Positions 1 through 8,792 are shown, counted from the first letter of the stretch. The stretch: DNA of 64,000 nt from Bacteroidota bacterium (GCA_023458555.1 JAEWYS010000014.1:248001-312000); one strand, 5' to 3'. Notes: generated by a model from the sequence alone, not told the origin. Numbers and translations: made by a program.

Positions 1-1092
1 TTTGGAGTTCAGGGAGGAGGTAAAAGTTATACCATAGGCACAATTTCCGAAATGGTATTGAAGCAATTCAATAAAATAAACAAACTCACCTATCCACTGG
101 CAGGTGTAATTTTTCACTACAGTGAGAGCATGGATTACGAACCGGAATTTACTTCCATGAAACAGCCAAATGATAAGGAAGCCGAACTCCGTAAGTTAAA
201 AGAAAGATATGGTGCAAACCCGGACAAAATTGAAGATGTCATTATTCTTACTCCAAAGGATAAAATTGATGAAAGACGTTCAGAATATCCATCCATTGAG
301 GTAAAACCGATTGCATTCAATTCCAAAGAATTGAACGTACAGGATTGGATGTTTCTGCTTGGTGCGATTGGTAATGATTCAACCTACATAAAGCAGTTGA
401 AAGCTATCATGAAGGAATTGCGAAGAGATCTATCCCTTGATGGCATTACTCAAAGTGTAGAAGAATCTGAATTACTGTCTAGTACACAAAAAGCACTAGC
501 AAGGCAGAAATTGAGCTTTGCCCGTGAATACATTGATGACAATTTCACACTGCGTGACACATTAAAGCCCGGAAGGTTAATTATAGTTGACCTTCGTGAT
601 GAGTTCATTGTAAAAGATGAAGCCTTAGGTCTTTTTGTAATCATGCTGAACATTTTCTCAGCGGTAAAAAAGGTTGATGGTGCTCACTTTAATAAATTCA
701 TAGTATTTGATGAGGCTCACAAATACATGGATAATAAGGACCTGACAGGCAATATCGTTACAGCAATTCGTGAAATGCGACATAAGGGTGTGAGTATTAT
801 GATAGCCAGTCAAGACCCTCCAAGTTTACCAAATGAAATTATTGAACTCAGTTCGATTGTGCTGCTCCATAAGTTCAACAGTCCACAATGGTTAAAGCAT
901 ATTCAAAAGTCTGTAACCCAACTTTCCTCTTTATCACCAGCAGATATGAGTTCGCTCGCTCCAGGTGAAGGGTTCTTATGGGCAACAAAAGCAACAGACA
1001 AAGGAATTTCATCAAAACCATTGAAGATTTCCACTCGGCCAAGGGTAACAAAACATGGTGGAGCAACCATACAAGCAACAGGTGAAAAATGA
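1..1092 (+). CDS. HerA/DUF87-like ATP-binding protein, 5' truncated by window edge
   Basis: The reading frame is already open at base 1 and starts with a Walker A loop (GVQGGGKSYT), so the N-terminus lies outside the window; the first in-frame ATG (base 52) falls after the P-loop and is not the start. A Walker B motif (FIVFDEAHKYM) lies near bases 697-730, followed by REMRHKGVSIMIASQDP, typical of HerA/VirB4-type ATPases that pump or process DNA. The role is inferred from family: HerA-like ATPases act as hexameric DNA translocases, often with nucleases or in defence and stress operons. The stop overlaps the next ATG by 4 bp (ATGA), so it is translationally coupled to a PP2C phosphatase. The region looks more AT-rich than the genes downstream. 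The partner nuclease or sensor, if any, would be upstream and unseen. Confidence 0.8.
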   Translation, partial: FGVQGGGKSYTIGTISEMVLKQFNKINKLTYPLAGVIFHYSESMDYEPEFTSMKQPNDKEAELRKLKERYGANPDKIEDVIILTPKDKIDERRSEYPSIEVKPIAFNSKELNVQDWMFLLGAIGNDSTYIKQLKAIMKELRRDLSLDGITQSVEESELLSSTQKALARQKLSFAREYIDDNFTLRDTLKPGRLIIVDLRDEFIVKDEALGLFVIMLNIFSAVKKVDGAHFNKFIVFDEAHKYMDNKDLTGNIVTAIREMRHKGVSIMIASQDPPSLPNEIIELSSIVLLHKFNSPQWLKHIQKSVTQLSSLSPADMSSLAPGEGFLWATKATDKGISSKPLKISTRPRVTKHGGATIQATGEK

Positions 1093-1808
1093 AAGCAATA
1101 GCAGCATCACATACAGGTAAACGAGAAATCAATCAAGATTTAATCCTTGAGTTCACTGCTATAGATGAATCATATCTTTTTGCTGTGATAGATGGAATGG
1201 GAGGTTATGAAAGTGGTGAAATTGCGGCTAAAATAGTCGGTGAGAATATTGAGACCTATTTATCTTCTGTTGGAACTATTGATACCTTTCACATTCAAAA
1301 AGCAATAAATAAGTCAAATCTGGCACTTCGCCAGCAAAAAACAGAATCATCTGAAAGTATGGGGGCCACTATAGGTGGTGTCATTTTTAAGGGTTCTTCT
1401 GTTTCATATTTTTGGGTTGGTGATGTCAAAATATTTCATTTCAGAAACAAGAAATTACTTTTTGAATCTATACCTCACGGCTTGGTGAATGATCTGGTTG
1501 AGAATGGATCAATTACAGAACCATCCCAGCTGTCAAAGTATAGGCATGTAGTTACTCGCTCCATACAAGGTGATATAAAAACCTCTCAGGCAGAGATCGA
1601 TTCCAACTCCTTTCATGACAGTACCGACTTACTATTTGTCTGCTCTGATGGTGTGCATGATCTTTTTGAGAGTTTACAACTTGAAAACCTACTCAATCAA
1701 GTTGAATCACCACTGATGCTAAAGGCGGAGCTTGAATCCAGGCTTAAAAGAGAAGCGAGTGACAATTTCACTTTTGGTATAATCACTTCAAATGAATTAG
1801 AAAGCTAG
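1089..1808 (+). CDS. PP2C-family serine/threonine protein phosphatase
   Basis: 239 residues, the size of a stand-alone PP2C domain. Metal-binding and catalytic signatures are present in order: HTGKREINQD near residue 8, FAVIDGMGGYESGE near 30, the SMGATIGGV strand, LFVCSDGVHDLF and a C-terminal SDNFTF. These Asp residues coordinate the Mn/Mg pair used to hydrolyse phospho-Ser/Thr. The start overlaps the stop of the HerA-like gene by 4 bp, so both belong to one operon. No transmembrane segment is seen, so it is probably cytoplasmic. PP2C proteins joined to kinases, vWA proteins and DNA-processing ATPases occur in stress and defence clusters such as TerY-P. That link is an inference here because upstream genes are outside the window. 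Confidence 0.9.
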   Translation: MKAIAASHTGKREINQDLILEFTAIDESYLFAVIDGMGGYESGEIAAKIVGENIETYLSSVGTIDTFHIQKAINKSNLALRQQKTESSESMGATIGGVIFKGSSVSYFWVGDVKIFHFRNKKLLFESIPHGLVNDLVENGSITEPSQLSKYRHVVTRSIQGDIKTSQAEIDSNSFHDSTDLLFVCSDGVHDLFESLQLENLLNQVESPLMLKAELESRLKREASDNFTFGIITSNELES

Positions 1809-1811
1809 CTC

Positions 1812-1886
1812 ATGGATCAGGAACTATTCTTATATCTTATGGCTACAATTCTTTGGATTATTGGTAGTGTCAGTTTTATAGGATAA
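1812..1886 (+). CDS. Possible 24-residue membrane micropeptide
   Basis: An ATG lies only 3 bases after the PP2C stop and opens a 24-codon frame ending in TAA. The product begins MDQELFLY and continues as an unbroken hydrophobic stretch with Trp, enough for one membrane helix. The tight spacing would allow translation by re-initiation. It could equally be chance or the remnant of a longer membrane gene; there is no homology evidence. No other function can be assigned. Confidence 0.3.
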   Translation: MDQELFLYLMATILWIIGSVSFIG

Positions 1887-2058
1887 TATTAATTCAGGAG
1901 AAAAACATAATTCATTATCATTCCTTCATTAGAATATATAAAACTCTAAAAACAAGCAACATTTAGCTAAAAAACCGGGTTACCTTTTTCAATCCAATTA
2001 TATTAATTGTAATTTGGAAATATTAAATTGTATTCAAACTACAAACCATTTTTTAGTT

Positions 2059-3051
2059 ATGCTTAAAACATTCAATATAGCGCTGCTTTCAGCTCTGATT
2101 CTTTCCTCAGCCGGATGCCGGGAGAAAAAAGAAATTGTGGGGCCGGAATATGTTGTGGCCAATACCAATCTTAAGGTAACTACCTTTGCCGCAGCGAAAT
2201 CCGGGGTCAATTTTGCAAATAAAGAGCGGCAGCATTTCATAGCCAGTTTATCAGAACGTGTCAGCTGGAAAATTACGCTCAGAGGACAGGAATCCAATGC
2301 TGTAAAAGTGCTGGAAGGACTGTCTGATGAGATCAATGAAAGCAATTCGTCCTGGAATGGTGCACACGATGACGTTCGTTTTTTCATCAACGAAAAAGTT
2401 CTGGCTACACTAAGCTTTATCGGAACCGATTACTCAGCAGATACCGAGTTCACTATTAACGCGCCTGTCATTTATCCGGAAGCTCTTAAGCTCGGAAACG
2501 GCTTTGAGGGTGCATTATGGCAGGGGCCATGGTTTGATGAAAACGGAGCGGAAGACAACGGATCCAAAATAATAACCAATCTCAGTATACAGGGAAAAAA
2601 GGCCTATTTATTAAAAGGTACAGATCTAAATAACAGCTATTACCTGGGAGTAATCCGGTGGGCTTATAAATCCGAACTTCCTGAAAACGCAGGTGAAGTC
2701 TATTTCAATATCTATGCCTATGGCACAGGAGATGCTACTAGTGTCCTTAAGCTGGCAGGAAAAGAGGATGAAAACGGAAACAAAGCATTTGATGATACCA
2801 GCGAAGATGCCTGGGAAAAGGAAATTCCTCTGGGGCATAAAGGCTGGAAACTCTTCTCCTTTAAGTATTCCGACTTTACCAGGGCAGTAAACAAAAGCTA
2901 TGGCGGAAACGGGAATAACAAAAGGGAACCACATAAGATTGTGGCAGTGGATATAGCCCTGCAAACCTCAGTGCCTGGATCACAGGCAGAAGCAATTGTT
3001 GACTTCCCGATCATTACAGTTGGAAAGCCATTTCATCCGGATAGTTTTTAG
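2059..3051 (+). CDS. Uncharacterised lipoprotein
   Basis: The frame is open further upstream, but the ATG at 2059 gives a textbook lipoprotein signal: MLKTFNIALLSALILSSAGC with the lipobox Cys at residue 20, so this start is preferred. The mature protein (about 310 residues) is soluble and rich in beta-type sequence. Its second half contains WQGPWFDENGAEDNGSK and a region with Trp, Tyr and Gly spacing like jelly-roll or galactose-binding folds, but no family is recognised. It should be anchored in the outer membrane or periplasm. It stands alone with a strong terminator 30 bp downstream. Confidence 0.8.
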   Translation: MLKTFNIALLSALILSSAGCREKKEIVGPEYVVANTNLKVTTFAAAKSGVNFANKERQHFIASLSERVSWKITLRGQESNAVKVLEGLSDEINESNSSWNGAHDDVRFFINEKVLATLSFIGTDYSADTEFTINAPVIYPEALKLGNGFEGALWQGPWFDENGAEDNGSKIITNLSIQGKKAYLLKGTDLNNSYYLGVIRWAYKSELPENAGEVYFNIYAYGTGDATSVLKLAGKEDENGNKAFDDTSEDAWEKEIPLGHKGWKLFSFKYSDFTRAVNKSYGGNGNNKREPHKIVAVDIALQTSVPGSQAEAIVDFPIITVGKPFHPDSF

Positions 3052-3080
3052 TCCGGCACACTAAGCCAGTTCCGAAAATT

Positions 3081-3130
3081 AAAAAAGCGCTCCTGGAGAT
3101 CGTATATGGGATCTTCAGGAGCGCTTTTTA
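3081..3130. terminator. Strong bidirectional rho-independent terminator
   Basis: A-tract, then a 15-bp stem (AGCGCTCCTGGAGAT pairing with ATCTTCAGGAGCGCT, one G-T), a 10-base loop, then a T-tract. It ends the lipoprotein gene on the + strand and can also end the convergent gene at 3201-4265. Confidence 0.9.
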
Positions 3131-3200
3131 ACGAATAGCTTTCCGGAGCCAGTGATACTTTCAAGATCAAGGCTGATCATATAACGAGCTATGATCCTGG

Positions 3201-4265
3201 CTATTCTATTAGCTGAAAAATTGCTATCCTTCTTTCAAAAACCGAAGTTCCATTATCACTATAAGATAAATAATAGGTCAATGAAAAACTATTCCTGTTT
3301 CCAAATGAAGTTCCCATCATATAAACTTCAGGGTCAGCTTTGGTAGCCTGCCCACCTCCCAGATTCATTCCAATTTGAGTTCCTGCTTGCCCATATAACT
3401 CCATAATCTTCCCGAATAACAACGAATGTCCATTTGTTGAATATGCTAAAGTGTTAAACTTTACCTTGTTATCATCAACAGGCATAAAGTTTTCCTGATA
3501 GTAAATTGTATCAACACAACCTCTTGAGGTATTCAGACAATCAAACACATCATATGTACCGGAAAATGCCTGACTCAGTGTACTGGCAATAACCTCAATA
3601 AGAATAGATGTCTCTCTTTCTTTACCGGAAGCTGCAACCGCTTTTACCGGAATGTGATACCAACCTTTTTCCGCATTGGCACCGACGTTAATAGTTATAG
3701 CACTTGCCCTGACACCCGAATTTTCGATGATAGATGTATATCTATCCGGGGATATTACTATATCCTCATAACTATTATTAATCTCTATTTCTACAGGCTC
3801 ATGATCATACTTATAGGAACGCAAATTCAGTCTCACATCAGCCTTCTGTCCTTGGCAAAATATAAGATTCGAGCCAGAAGCGGCAAATTCCATTTCTATA
3901 TTGAAATCATATGAGGCATTTATGGCATAATTAGTCAAAGGTACGGGTAATACCCTCGTCTCTCCCACAGACTCCAAGCCAGATCCCGCATCCATTTCTG
4001 TTTTAATGTACAACTCGCTCATCCAGCTTACCCGAGCAAGTGCTCCTGCCTCAACAGAACCCTGACCAACAATGAGAGAAAACCGACCATCCCGATCCGT
4101 GTTTACTAGATGAAGTTCTTTATAAAGCAGAGAATCCGGATTCTTTGATAAGATAGAAACAACAAGAGTAATTTCCTGATTAGATACGACATGACCATCA
4201 TTCCTCCTGACAGCCCCCTGGTAGTTAAAGCCAGGATATTGGCCTATAGAACTAATTGCATTCAT
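3201..4265 (-). CDS. Hypothetical secreted beta-sandwich protein, signal peptide apparently lost
   Basis: 354 residues. The N-terminal part (FNYQGAVRRNDGHVVSNQ near residue 13, then LVVSILS and GRFSLIVGQG) resembles the domain at the front of many exported Bacteroidota proteins. The middle (residues about 125-225) looks like an Ig-like adhesion module. There is no T9SS tail. The only ATG gives MNAISSIGQ, which looks like the last residues of a signal peptide with its hydrophobic core missing. A hydrophobic run, VVIFSLFLY, is encoded just upstream in a different frame. A frameshift at the 5' end is therefore likely. It overlaps the stop of the upstream gene by 4 bp, so the two form an operon. 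Confidence 0.6.
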   Translation of the reverse strand: MNAISSIGQYPGFNYQGAVRRNDGHVVSNQEITLVVSILSKNPDSLLYKELHLVNTDRDGRFSLIVGQGSVEAGALARVSWMSELYIKTEMDAGSGLESVGETRVLPVPLTNYAINASYDFNIEMEFAASGSNLIFCQGQKADVRLNLRSYKYDHEPVEIEINNSYEDIVISPDRYTSIIENSGVRASAITINVGANAEKGWYHIPVKAVAASGKERETSILIEVIASTLSQAFSGTYDVFDCLNTSRGCVDTIYYQENFMPVDDNKVKFNTLAYSTNGHSLLFGKIMELYGQAGTQIGMNLGGGQATKADPEVYMMGTSFGNRNSFSLTYYLSYSDNGTSVFERRIAIFQLIE

Positions 4266-4744
4266 AAAGGAATAATGAGAAAATGACTACGTGTTTCGTT
4301 TACATATCTGATAATTTTTGAGAGAGATTTTTCAGAATTGTTTTTATTCACAATTTCCAGCATATAGCTGCCGCTTATAATTTTCGGAGAGATACTCAGC
4401 CTGGACTCATTCCTTATTTCTTTTGAAAATATCAGTTTACCGCTAAGATCATACAGATGAACCAGGTATTCCTGTCCGGTTTGTAACTCTACATTTATTA
4501 CTTCTCTAAAGGGATTAGGATAAACGTTGGGCTCATTAACCTGTTTTGCTCTTGCTCCTGCTATTACGTCAATATGCTCAACATCGATATAGCCTACAGA
4601 TAATTTATAGCTCCGGGAGGATGACATCACCCAGGGCTCACCCGCCGAGAAAGTCAATGAATAAGCAGGAGAGTTAATCGTACCAGCTGCAGTACCAATA
4701 AGATACTGATTATCCTGCCCGAAAGAACTAAGAACAGAACACAA
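4262..4744 (-). CDS. Small T9SS sorting-domain protein, frameshifted at its signal peptide
   Basis: About 160 residues. The C-terminal half is a type A T9SS sorting domain: NVYPNPF near residue 73, INVEL, VHLYDLSGKLIFSKE, and ISGSYMLEI. Such tails direct export across the outer membrane and surface attachment. The in-frame start is a TTG giving MCSVLSSFGQ, only the end of a signal peptide. An ATG at 4769 opens MKCVVISYFVF in another frame. Removing one T from the TTTT run (AAAA at 4744-4747 on the + strand) joins them into MKCVVISYLCSVLSSFGQ, a good signal peptide. The intact gene would then be 4262-4769. The C-terminus also runs past the usual KIIR end of such domains. This may be a pseudogene or an indel error. 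Confidence 0.6.
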   Translation of the reverse strand: MCSVLSSFGQDNQYLIGTAAGTINSPAYSLTFSAGEPWVMSSSRSYKLSVGYIDVEHIDVIAGARAKQVNEPNVYPNPFREVINVELQTGQEYLVHLYDLSGKLIFSKEIRNESRLSISPKIISGSYMLEIVNKNNSEKSLSKIIRYVNETRSHFLIIPL

Positions 4745-4823
4745 AATAGCTTATCACGACACACTTCATATCAGTATTAGATCTATTCACAAAACTTATC
4801 ATATTTTCTATTTCTTATTCCAT

Positions 4824-4831
4824 TACTTTTG
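4824..4831 (+). promoter_or_regulatory. Candidate Bacteroidota -7 promoter element
   Basis: TACTTTTG fits the TAnnTTTG consensus in the spacer upstream of the SPFH gene. No good -33 TTTG is seen at the expected distance and the leader would be about 155 bases, so the call is weak. Confidence 0.25.
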
Positions 4832-4992
4832 TGAAAAGTTGTTTCCGGATCATTAAGCCACTGTTACCCCTTTCGATGCCCGTATTAATAGTAAGCCTCC
4901 TTTCTGCGAAACTTCATCCATAAATCATTTATCCCCTAAGATTTTCCTTATCTTTACCCTTGATAAAATTTCAATCCAAATCTTAATCAAAT

Positions 4993-5778
4993 ATGCGCAT
5001 TATTGTACCGGCCATTGTGGCCATTCTAATCGGTATAGTTGTTTCATTTATAGTTTTTACGGAGCGAATTGATGCCGGTCACGAAGGAATTCTTGTCCGC
5101 CTCTATGGTTCTGACAAAGGTGTGCAGGATGTCAACCTGGTCACGGGTCGTGTATGGTACAATCCATTGACGGAAAGTGTCTATGAATTTCCTACCTATG
5201 TACAGACCATGGACTATCCCAAGTTTACCGTCAACGCCAAAGACGGTTCCATTTTCGATGTAGATCCGACCCTGAGCTTTAAGGTAAAAGACGGCCACTC
5301 TCCCGAAATTTTTAAAAAATACAGAAAAGATATCCAAACCATTACCCAGACCACCCTGTTCAATTATATCCGGGATGCCTTCCGGATCGAGTTTAACAAA
5401 TACAGCACCGACAGCATCATCAGCAACCGGGAAAAGTTTGAAGAGGCCGTTCAGGCACATATGCAGCATCTGCTGGATAAGGAAGGTTTTCAGCTGGAGC
5501 AAATGACTTCCGGTATCATCTATCCCGAATCGATCACACAGGCGATCAATGCTAAAAATGCTGCCATCCAGCAGGCTCTGAAAGTAGAAAACGAGCTGAA
5601 AATAGCCCAGGCGGAAGCACGAAAGTTGATTGTACTGGCGGAGGCGGAAGCAAAAGCCAACGAATTACGGAAGCAGTCCCTCAATAACTTGTTGATTCAA
5701 CAGCAGTTTATCGAAAAATGGGATGGTAAAACAGCGATCTACGGACAGGCTCCCTCTTTCTTCAAACCGGTTCAGTAA
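4993..5778 (+). CDS. SPFH/band-7 (prohibitin-like) membrane protein
   Basis: 261 residues with one N-terminal membrane anchor (residues about 3-22, IVPAIVAILIGIVVSFIVF) followed by an SPFH domain: ERIDAGHEGILVRLYGSDKG, a region with WYNPLTESVYEFPTY, and KDGSIFDVDPTLSF. The C-terminal third is an Ala/Glu/Lys-rich coiled coil (residues about 185-235) as in prohibitins and HflK/HflC. Proteins of this family build ring or cage scaffolds on membranes and modulate proteases or lipid domains. The gene is monocistronic, so no dedicated protease partner is visible. Confidence 0.9.
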   Translation: MRIIVPAIVAILIGIVVSFIVFTERIDAGHEGILVRLYGSDKGVQDVNLVTGRVWYNPLTESVYEFPTYVQTMDYPKFTVNAKDGSIFDVDPTLSFKVKDGHSPEIFKKYRKDIQTITQTTLFNYIRDAFRIEFNKYSTDSIISNREKFEEAVQAHMQHLLDKEGFQLEQMTSGIIYPESITQAINAKNAAIQQALKVENELKIAQAEARKLIVLAEAEAKANELRKQSLNNLLIQQQFIEKWDGKTAIYGQAPSFFKPVQ

Positions 5779-5794
5779 AACCAGCCTGCAAACC

Positions 5795-5829
5795 ATTCTC
5801 CGGAAACCATTCTCTGATTTCCGGAGAAT
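5795..5829 (+). terminator. Hairpin downstream of SPFH gene
   Basis: Perfect 12-bp stem ATTCTCCGGAAA/TTTCCGGAGAAT with an 11-base loop, 17 bp after the stop codon. There is no T-tract, so it may stabilise the mRNA end or terminate inefficiently. Confidence 0.5.
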
Positions 5830-5889
5830 ACACTGTTTCCTCACCCATGCTAATCAGCACATAACCTGCTTTTCCAACCCGTCAGCTCA

Positions 5890-5907
5890 TGTGTAAAATT
5901 TCCACAT
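5890..5907 (+). promoter_or_regulatory. 18-bp motif shared with the corC-like upstream region
   Basis: TGTGTAAAATTTCCACAT differs at two bases from TGTGTAAAAAATCCACAT at 42681-42698. Each lies 38-105 bp upstream of a metal-related gene (a copper-binding bundle here, a CNNM/CorC-type protein there). It has imperfect dyad character (TGTG...CACA). An operator or promoter element is possible. Confidence 0.35.
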
Positions 5908-6011
5908 ATTCCAATCCCCTGCTTTTCAATCCGTAGTCTGTTATGTCTTGACGCTGCCAAACAAAACATGAATAAGCCTGTTTGCATGATGTACTAAAAT
6001 CAAACATCATT

Positions 6012-6347
6012 ATGAAAGGTTATCATGATTATCAGCGATGTATCGAGGCTTGTCTTCGTTGTGCTGCCATATGCAATCATTGCGCTACATCCTGTACAGA
6101 AGAATCCGATGTGAATAAAATGGCTTTATGCATCCGACTTGATATGCAATGTGCTGCCATATGCTACGCCACTGCCCAGTTATTAAGCCTTGGCAACAGC
6201 CGGGCCAAAGAGCTTACCAAACTATGCGCTGCGCTATGTTCGGAGTGTGCCGAAGAATGCGGCAGACACAAAGACATGAAACACTGTGTGGAATGCGCCG
6301 AAGCATGCAAGAGATGCGCTGAAGAGTGTTTTAAAATAGCCGCGTGA
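6012..6347 (+). CDS. Four-helix bundle copper-binding protein (Csp/DUF326 type)
   Basis: 111 residues from the ATG at 6012 (MKGYHDYQRCIEAC); a TTG 30 bp upstream is also in frame but adds a non-family extension. About 19 Cys occur in helical CxxC and CxxxC spacing (CIEACLRCAAICNHCATSC, CVECAEACKRCAEEC), as in Csp proteins that line the core of a four-helix bundle with Cys thiolates and store many Cu(I) ions. No signal peptide is visible, so a cytosolic copper store is likely. The gene is monocistronic with its own terminator. Regulation by copper is plausible but only the upstream motif at 5890-5907 hints at it. Confidence 0.9.
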   Translation: MKGYHDYQRCIEACLRCAAICNHCATSCTEESDVNKMALCIRLDMQCAAICYATAQLLSLGNSRAKELTKLCAALCSECAEECGRHKDMKHCVECAEACKRCAEECFKIAA

Positions 6348-6362
6348 TTCTCCGGTCAAAAA

Positions 6363-6407
6363 GAAATGTCCGGTGTAACTACGAATATTTCATCACCGGA
6401 CATTTTG
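6363..6407. terminator. Hairpin terminator between convergent genes
   Basis: AAATGTCCGGTG pairs with CACCGGACATTT across an 18-base loop, followed by TTTT. It ends the copper-binding gene and also faces the end of the 6415-8643 gene. Confidence 0.75.
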
Positions 6408-6414
6408 CGATAAT

Positions 6415-8643
6415 CTAAAAAGGATAATCAAAAGCATGAGTATCCAGATTACTAAACAGATAATACGGAGTCCCTGACGTACTGACAGAGTCAAGCATCA
6501 ATACATTCAGCCCTCTTGCCTGCTGAATTATCTCGGTATCGTTTATCCTCCAGACCACACCCTGAGGCTCCGTTTTTTCGGCACCGCAACTCTTTATAAA
6601 TAATGCCTGATTTAAAACACTGTCCGCCATACTGACCGGATCCGTTTCCGAACGAAGCTCCTTGTACAGCTGCCCGTTAACAAAAAGAGCAAGATAAGAG
6701 TCTCTGTAACCCAGTTGGCGCATGGTAGTTCCGAATTCACTATCCATACAATGAGTAAAAAATGAATTCATCCGAAAGCTTGCCTCATCGGCCACAGACA
6801 GAACAACCACAGGCTTATTCTTTATCATTTTCACAAGGGAAGATAAGGTATCCGTTACAGTTCTGGTTACATACATGGTATAATCATCTGCAGGATAATT
6901 TTCGGAAGGAGCCACGAAATAATCACCGTAAAATCGCTCTGTCAATCCGTAAGTCTTATGAACAGCCAGCTCATTCACATGAAACAGAAACATAGTATCT
7001 GAGCGAAGTCCGGTAAAGTTTTCACGTAACCGTTCCATTTTTTTTCTGGTCAGCTTACCTTCTGCATGGGCCGTATAAAAATTATTTACTTTTATCCCGT
7101 TAAGCAAAGCAAACCCTGCAATATGCAGATCGACCCCTCCCAGAAAGTTCAGAAACTTTGCACTCCGGATCATCTCTTTTTCCTTTTCATTCAAAGGATT
7201 GACATAGCTCCTGTCCCCTGCTTTTACAGACTTATACCGATACGACATATCCGCAAGCTGCAATACCACTGCCAGAACCAGTATGACATACGAAACAGCT
7301 TTGTAACGTATATTTTTGTACACGAGCAATAATACTACGGAAAGTAGTATAAGTGCAGTAACCCAGAAAAACCTCCCCGAAGAGCGCATCGTCCGGAAAA
7401 CTCCGGAATAAAAAGCATTTTCGTTCAAATTGATATTGTATATCGGATAACTTCCCAGATATCCGATATGAGACAAAGCTATCAGAAAACAAACCGTAGC
7501 CGGGAGGATCAGCCAGAAAACCGATCGGTCACCGATTTGCCTGACAAGGGCAAAACAATATATATAGATCGCTGCGATGCCAATACCCGTAAGCTTGACC
7601 CCATAGCTCAGAGAGTTATTTTTGTAAAAAAGAACAAAACCGGCAGCAGCGAGCAGGCCTACCCAGGCGAGCCATGAAACAGGCCATAGTCTTTTTTTTC
7701 TGCTGCCAAGCACAACAGCCAGAACAATTAATGTCAGCACTCCCGCTCCCAGATAATTATACCCTTCATACTGCCCGTCCATAATTGCAAAAACAGGCAG
7801 GTTGAATATATTCGGATACCCCGGATTGACCGGACTCAGCATATTCATGGAGTAATAGCCAAATCTCAGCAGACCGCTGGTCTGAGGCCGGTTATAAAAA
7901 TAGCCCAGGCACCCTATAAACACGAGGAAAAACAGAAGATAAACTCCCCCCCGACCTATAAAAGTATACAGTTCTCTTTTCCCTTCTGCTTCTTTGCTGT
8001 TTTTGTATAGCTTCAGCAGATATCGAATACCCCATAGCATTGCTATGATCAGACTCATATTGCAGAGATAGGCATGGACCATGGAAGCGATCGAAGCGAT
8101 CAGAAAAAAAAGAAAAAGCTTTTTACCTGCTCCCAACTCATTGTTGATATAAACATAAATAGCCCATATAATCAGCCAGAAGGCCATAAGATTGGCATGT
8201 CCTATACGAAAGATCAGGGCGGGTAGTAAGCAGAACAGGGCTCCGCCCAAAAGAGCATACAATGCATCACCGGTCAGCTTTCTGACCAGCAAAAAACCAA
8301 AAACGCTTTGCAATATCCAGCATAGCAGAAACCAGATCCCGAAAAACTGATATTCTGGCGGAAATACAGGTCGGAACAGTTTAGCCAGGATGGACAGGAG
8401 AGGATTGGAATCTGTGTAAATAATTGAGACTCCTTCCGGATAATTGATCCAGGTAGTTTTTGTGATCGGAAAATGCCAGGAATCTGATCGGAAAGCATAA
8501 CTCCCCAGATAATGCTGAATACCGTCTCCGCCATTGGCAAACAGCCACTCAGCATTGGCAGGATCCAGAATCCGGACATCAAAATAGAACCAGAATACAC
8601 CGGCTCCGATGCATGCAGCTATAAGCAAATATAAAAATCTCAT
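6415..8643 (-). CDS. Polytopic membrane protein of the DUF6311/GT-C glycosyltransferase type
   Basis: 742 residues with about ten or more membrane segments in the first 460 and a soluble C-terminal part. The first periplasmic loop after helix 1 has the acidic pattern NGGDGIQHYLGSYAFRSDSW, followed by INYPEGVSIIYTDSNPLL, as in GT-C folds where loop-1 acids bind a lipid-linked sugar. Family resemblance is to DUF6311, which has no established substrate. The role (sugar transfer to an envelope polymer, using polyprenyl-phosphate sugars) is inferred. The gene has no co-directional partner within 100 bp, so no pathway context is visible. Confidence 0.75.
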   Translation of the reverse strand: MRFLYLLIAACIGAGVFWFYFDVRILDPANAEWLFANGGDGIQHYLGSYAFRSDSWHFPITKTTWINYPEGVSIIYTDSNPLLSILAKLFRPVFPPEYQFFGIWFLLCWILQSVFGFLLVRKLTGDALYALLGGALFCLLPALIFRIGHANLMAFWLIIWAIYVYINNELGAGKKLFLFFLIASIASMVHAYLCNMSLIIAMLWGIRYLLKLYKNSKEAEGKRELYTFIGRGGVYLLFFLVFIGCLGYFYNRPQTSGLLRFGYYSMNMLSPVNPGYPNIFNLPVFAIMDGQYEGYNYLGAGVLTLIVLAVVLGSRKKRLWPVSWLAWVGLLAAAGFVLFYKNNSLSYGVKLTGIGIAAIYIYCFALVRQIGDRSVFWLILPATVCFLIALSHIGYLGSYPIYNINLNENAFYSGVFRTMRSSGRFFWVTALILLSVVLLLVYKNIRYKAVSYVILVLAVVLQLADMSYRYKSVKAGDRSYVNPLNEKEKEMIRSAKFLNFLGGVDLHIAGFALLNGIKVNNFYTAHAEGKLTRKKMERLRENFTGLRSDTMFLFHVNELAVHKTYGLTERFYGDYFVAPSENYPADDYTMYVTRTVTDTLSSLVKMIKNKPVVVLSVADEASFRMNSFFTHCMDSEFGTTMRQLGYRDSYLALFVNGQLYKELRSETDPVSMADSVLNQALFIKSCGAEKTEPQGVVWRINDTEIIQQARGLNVLMLDSVSTSGTPYYLFSNLDTHAFDYPF

Positions 8644-8792
8644 ATAGATTGAAAATTACGGATCCCAAATCACAATACCGACGCAGGGTATGCAATGATA
8701 AAAAAGTCCAAAAAAATCATATAAAGAATAATCGTCGGCAAAAATACGTATTTTTTTTGCAGAATAAAACAACTCCCGGTTTGTACGTTTTT

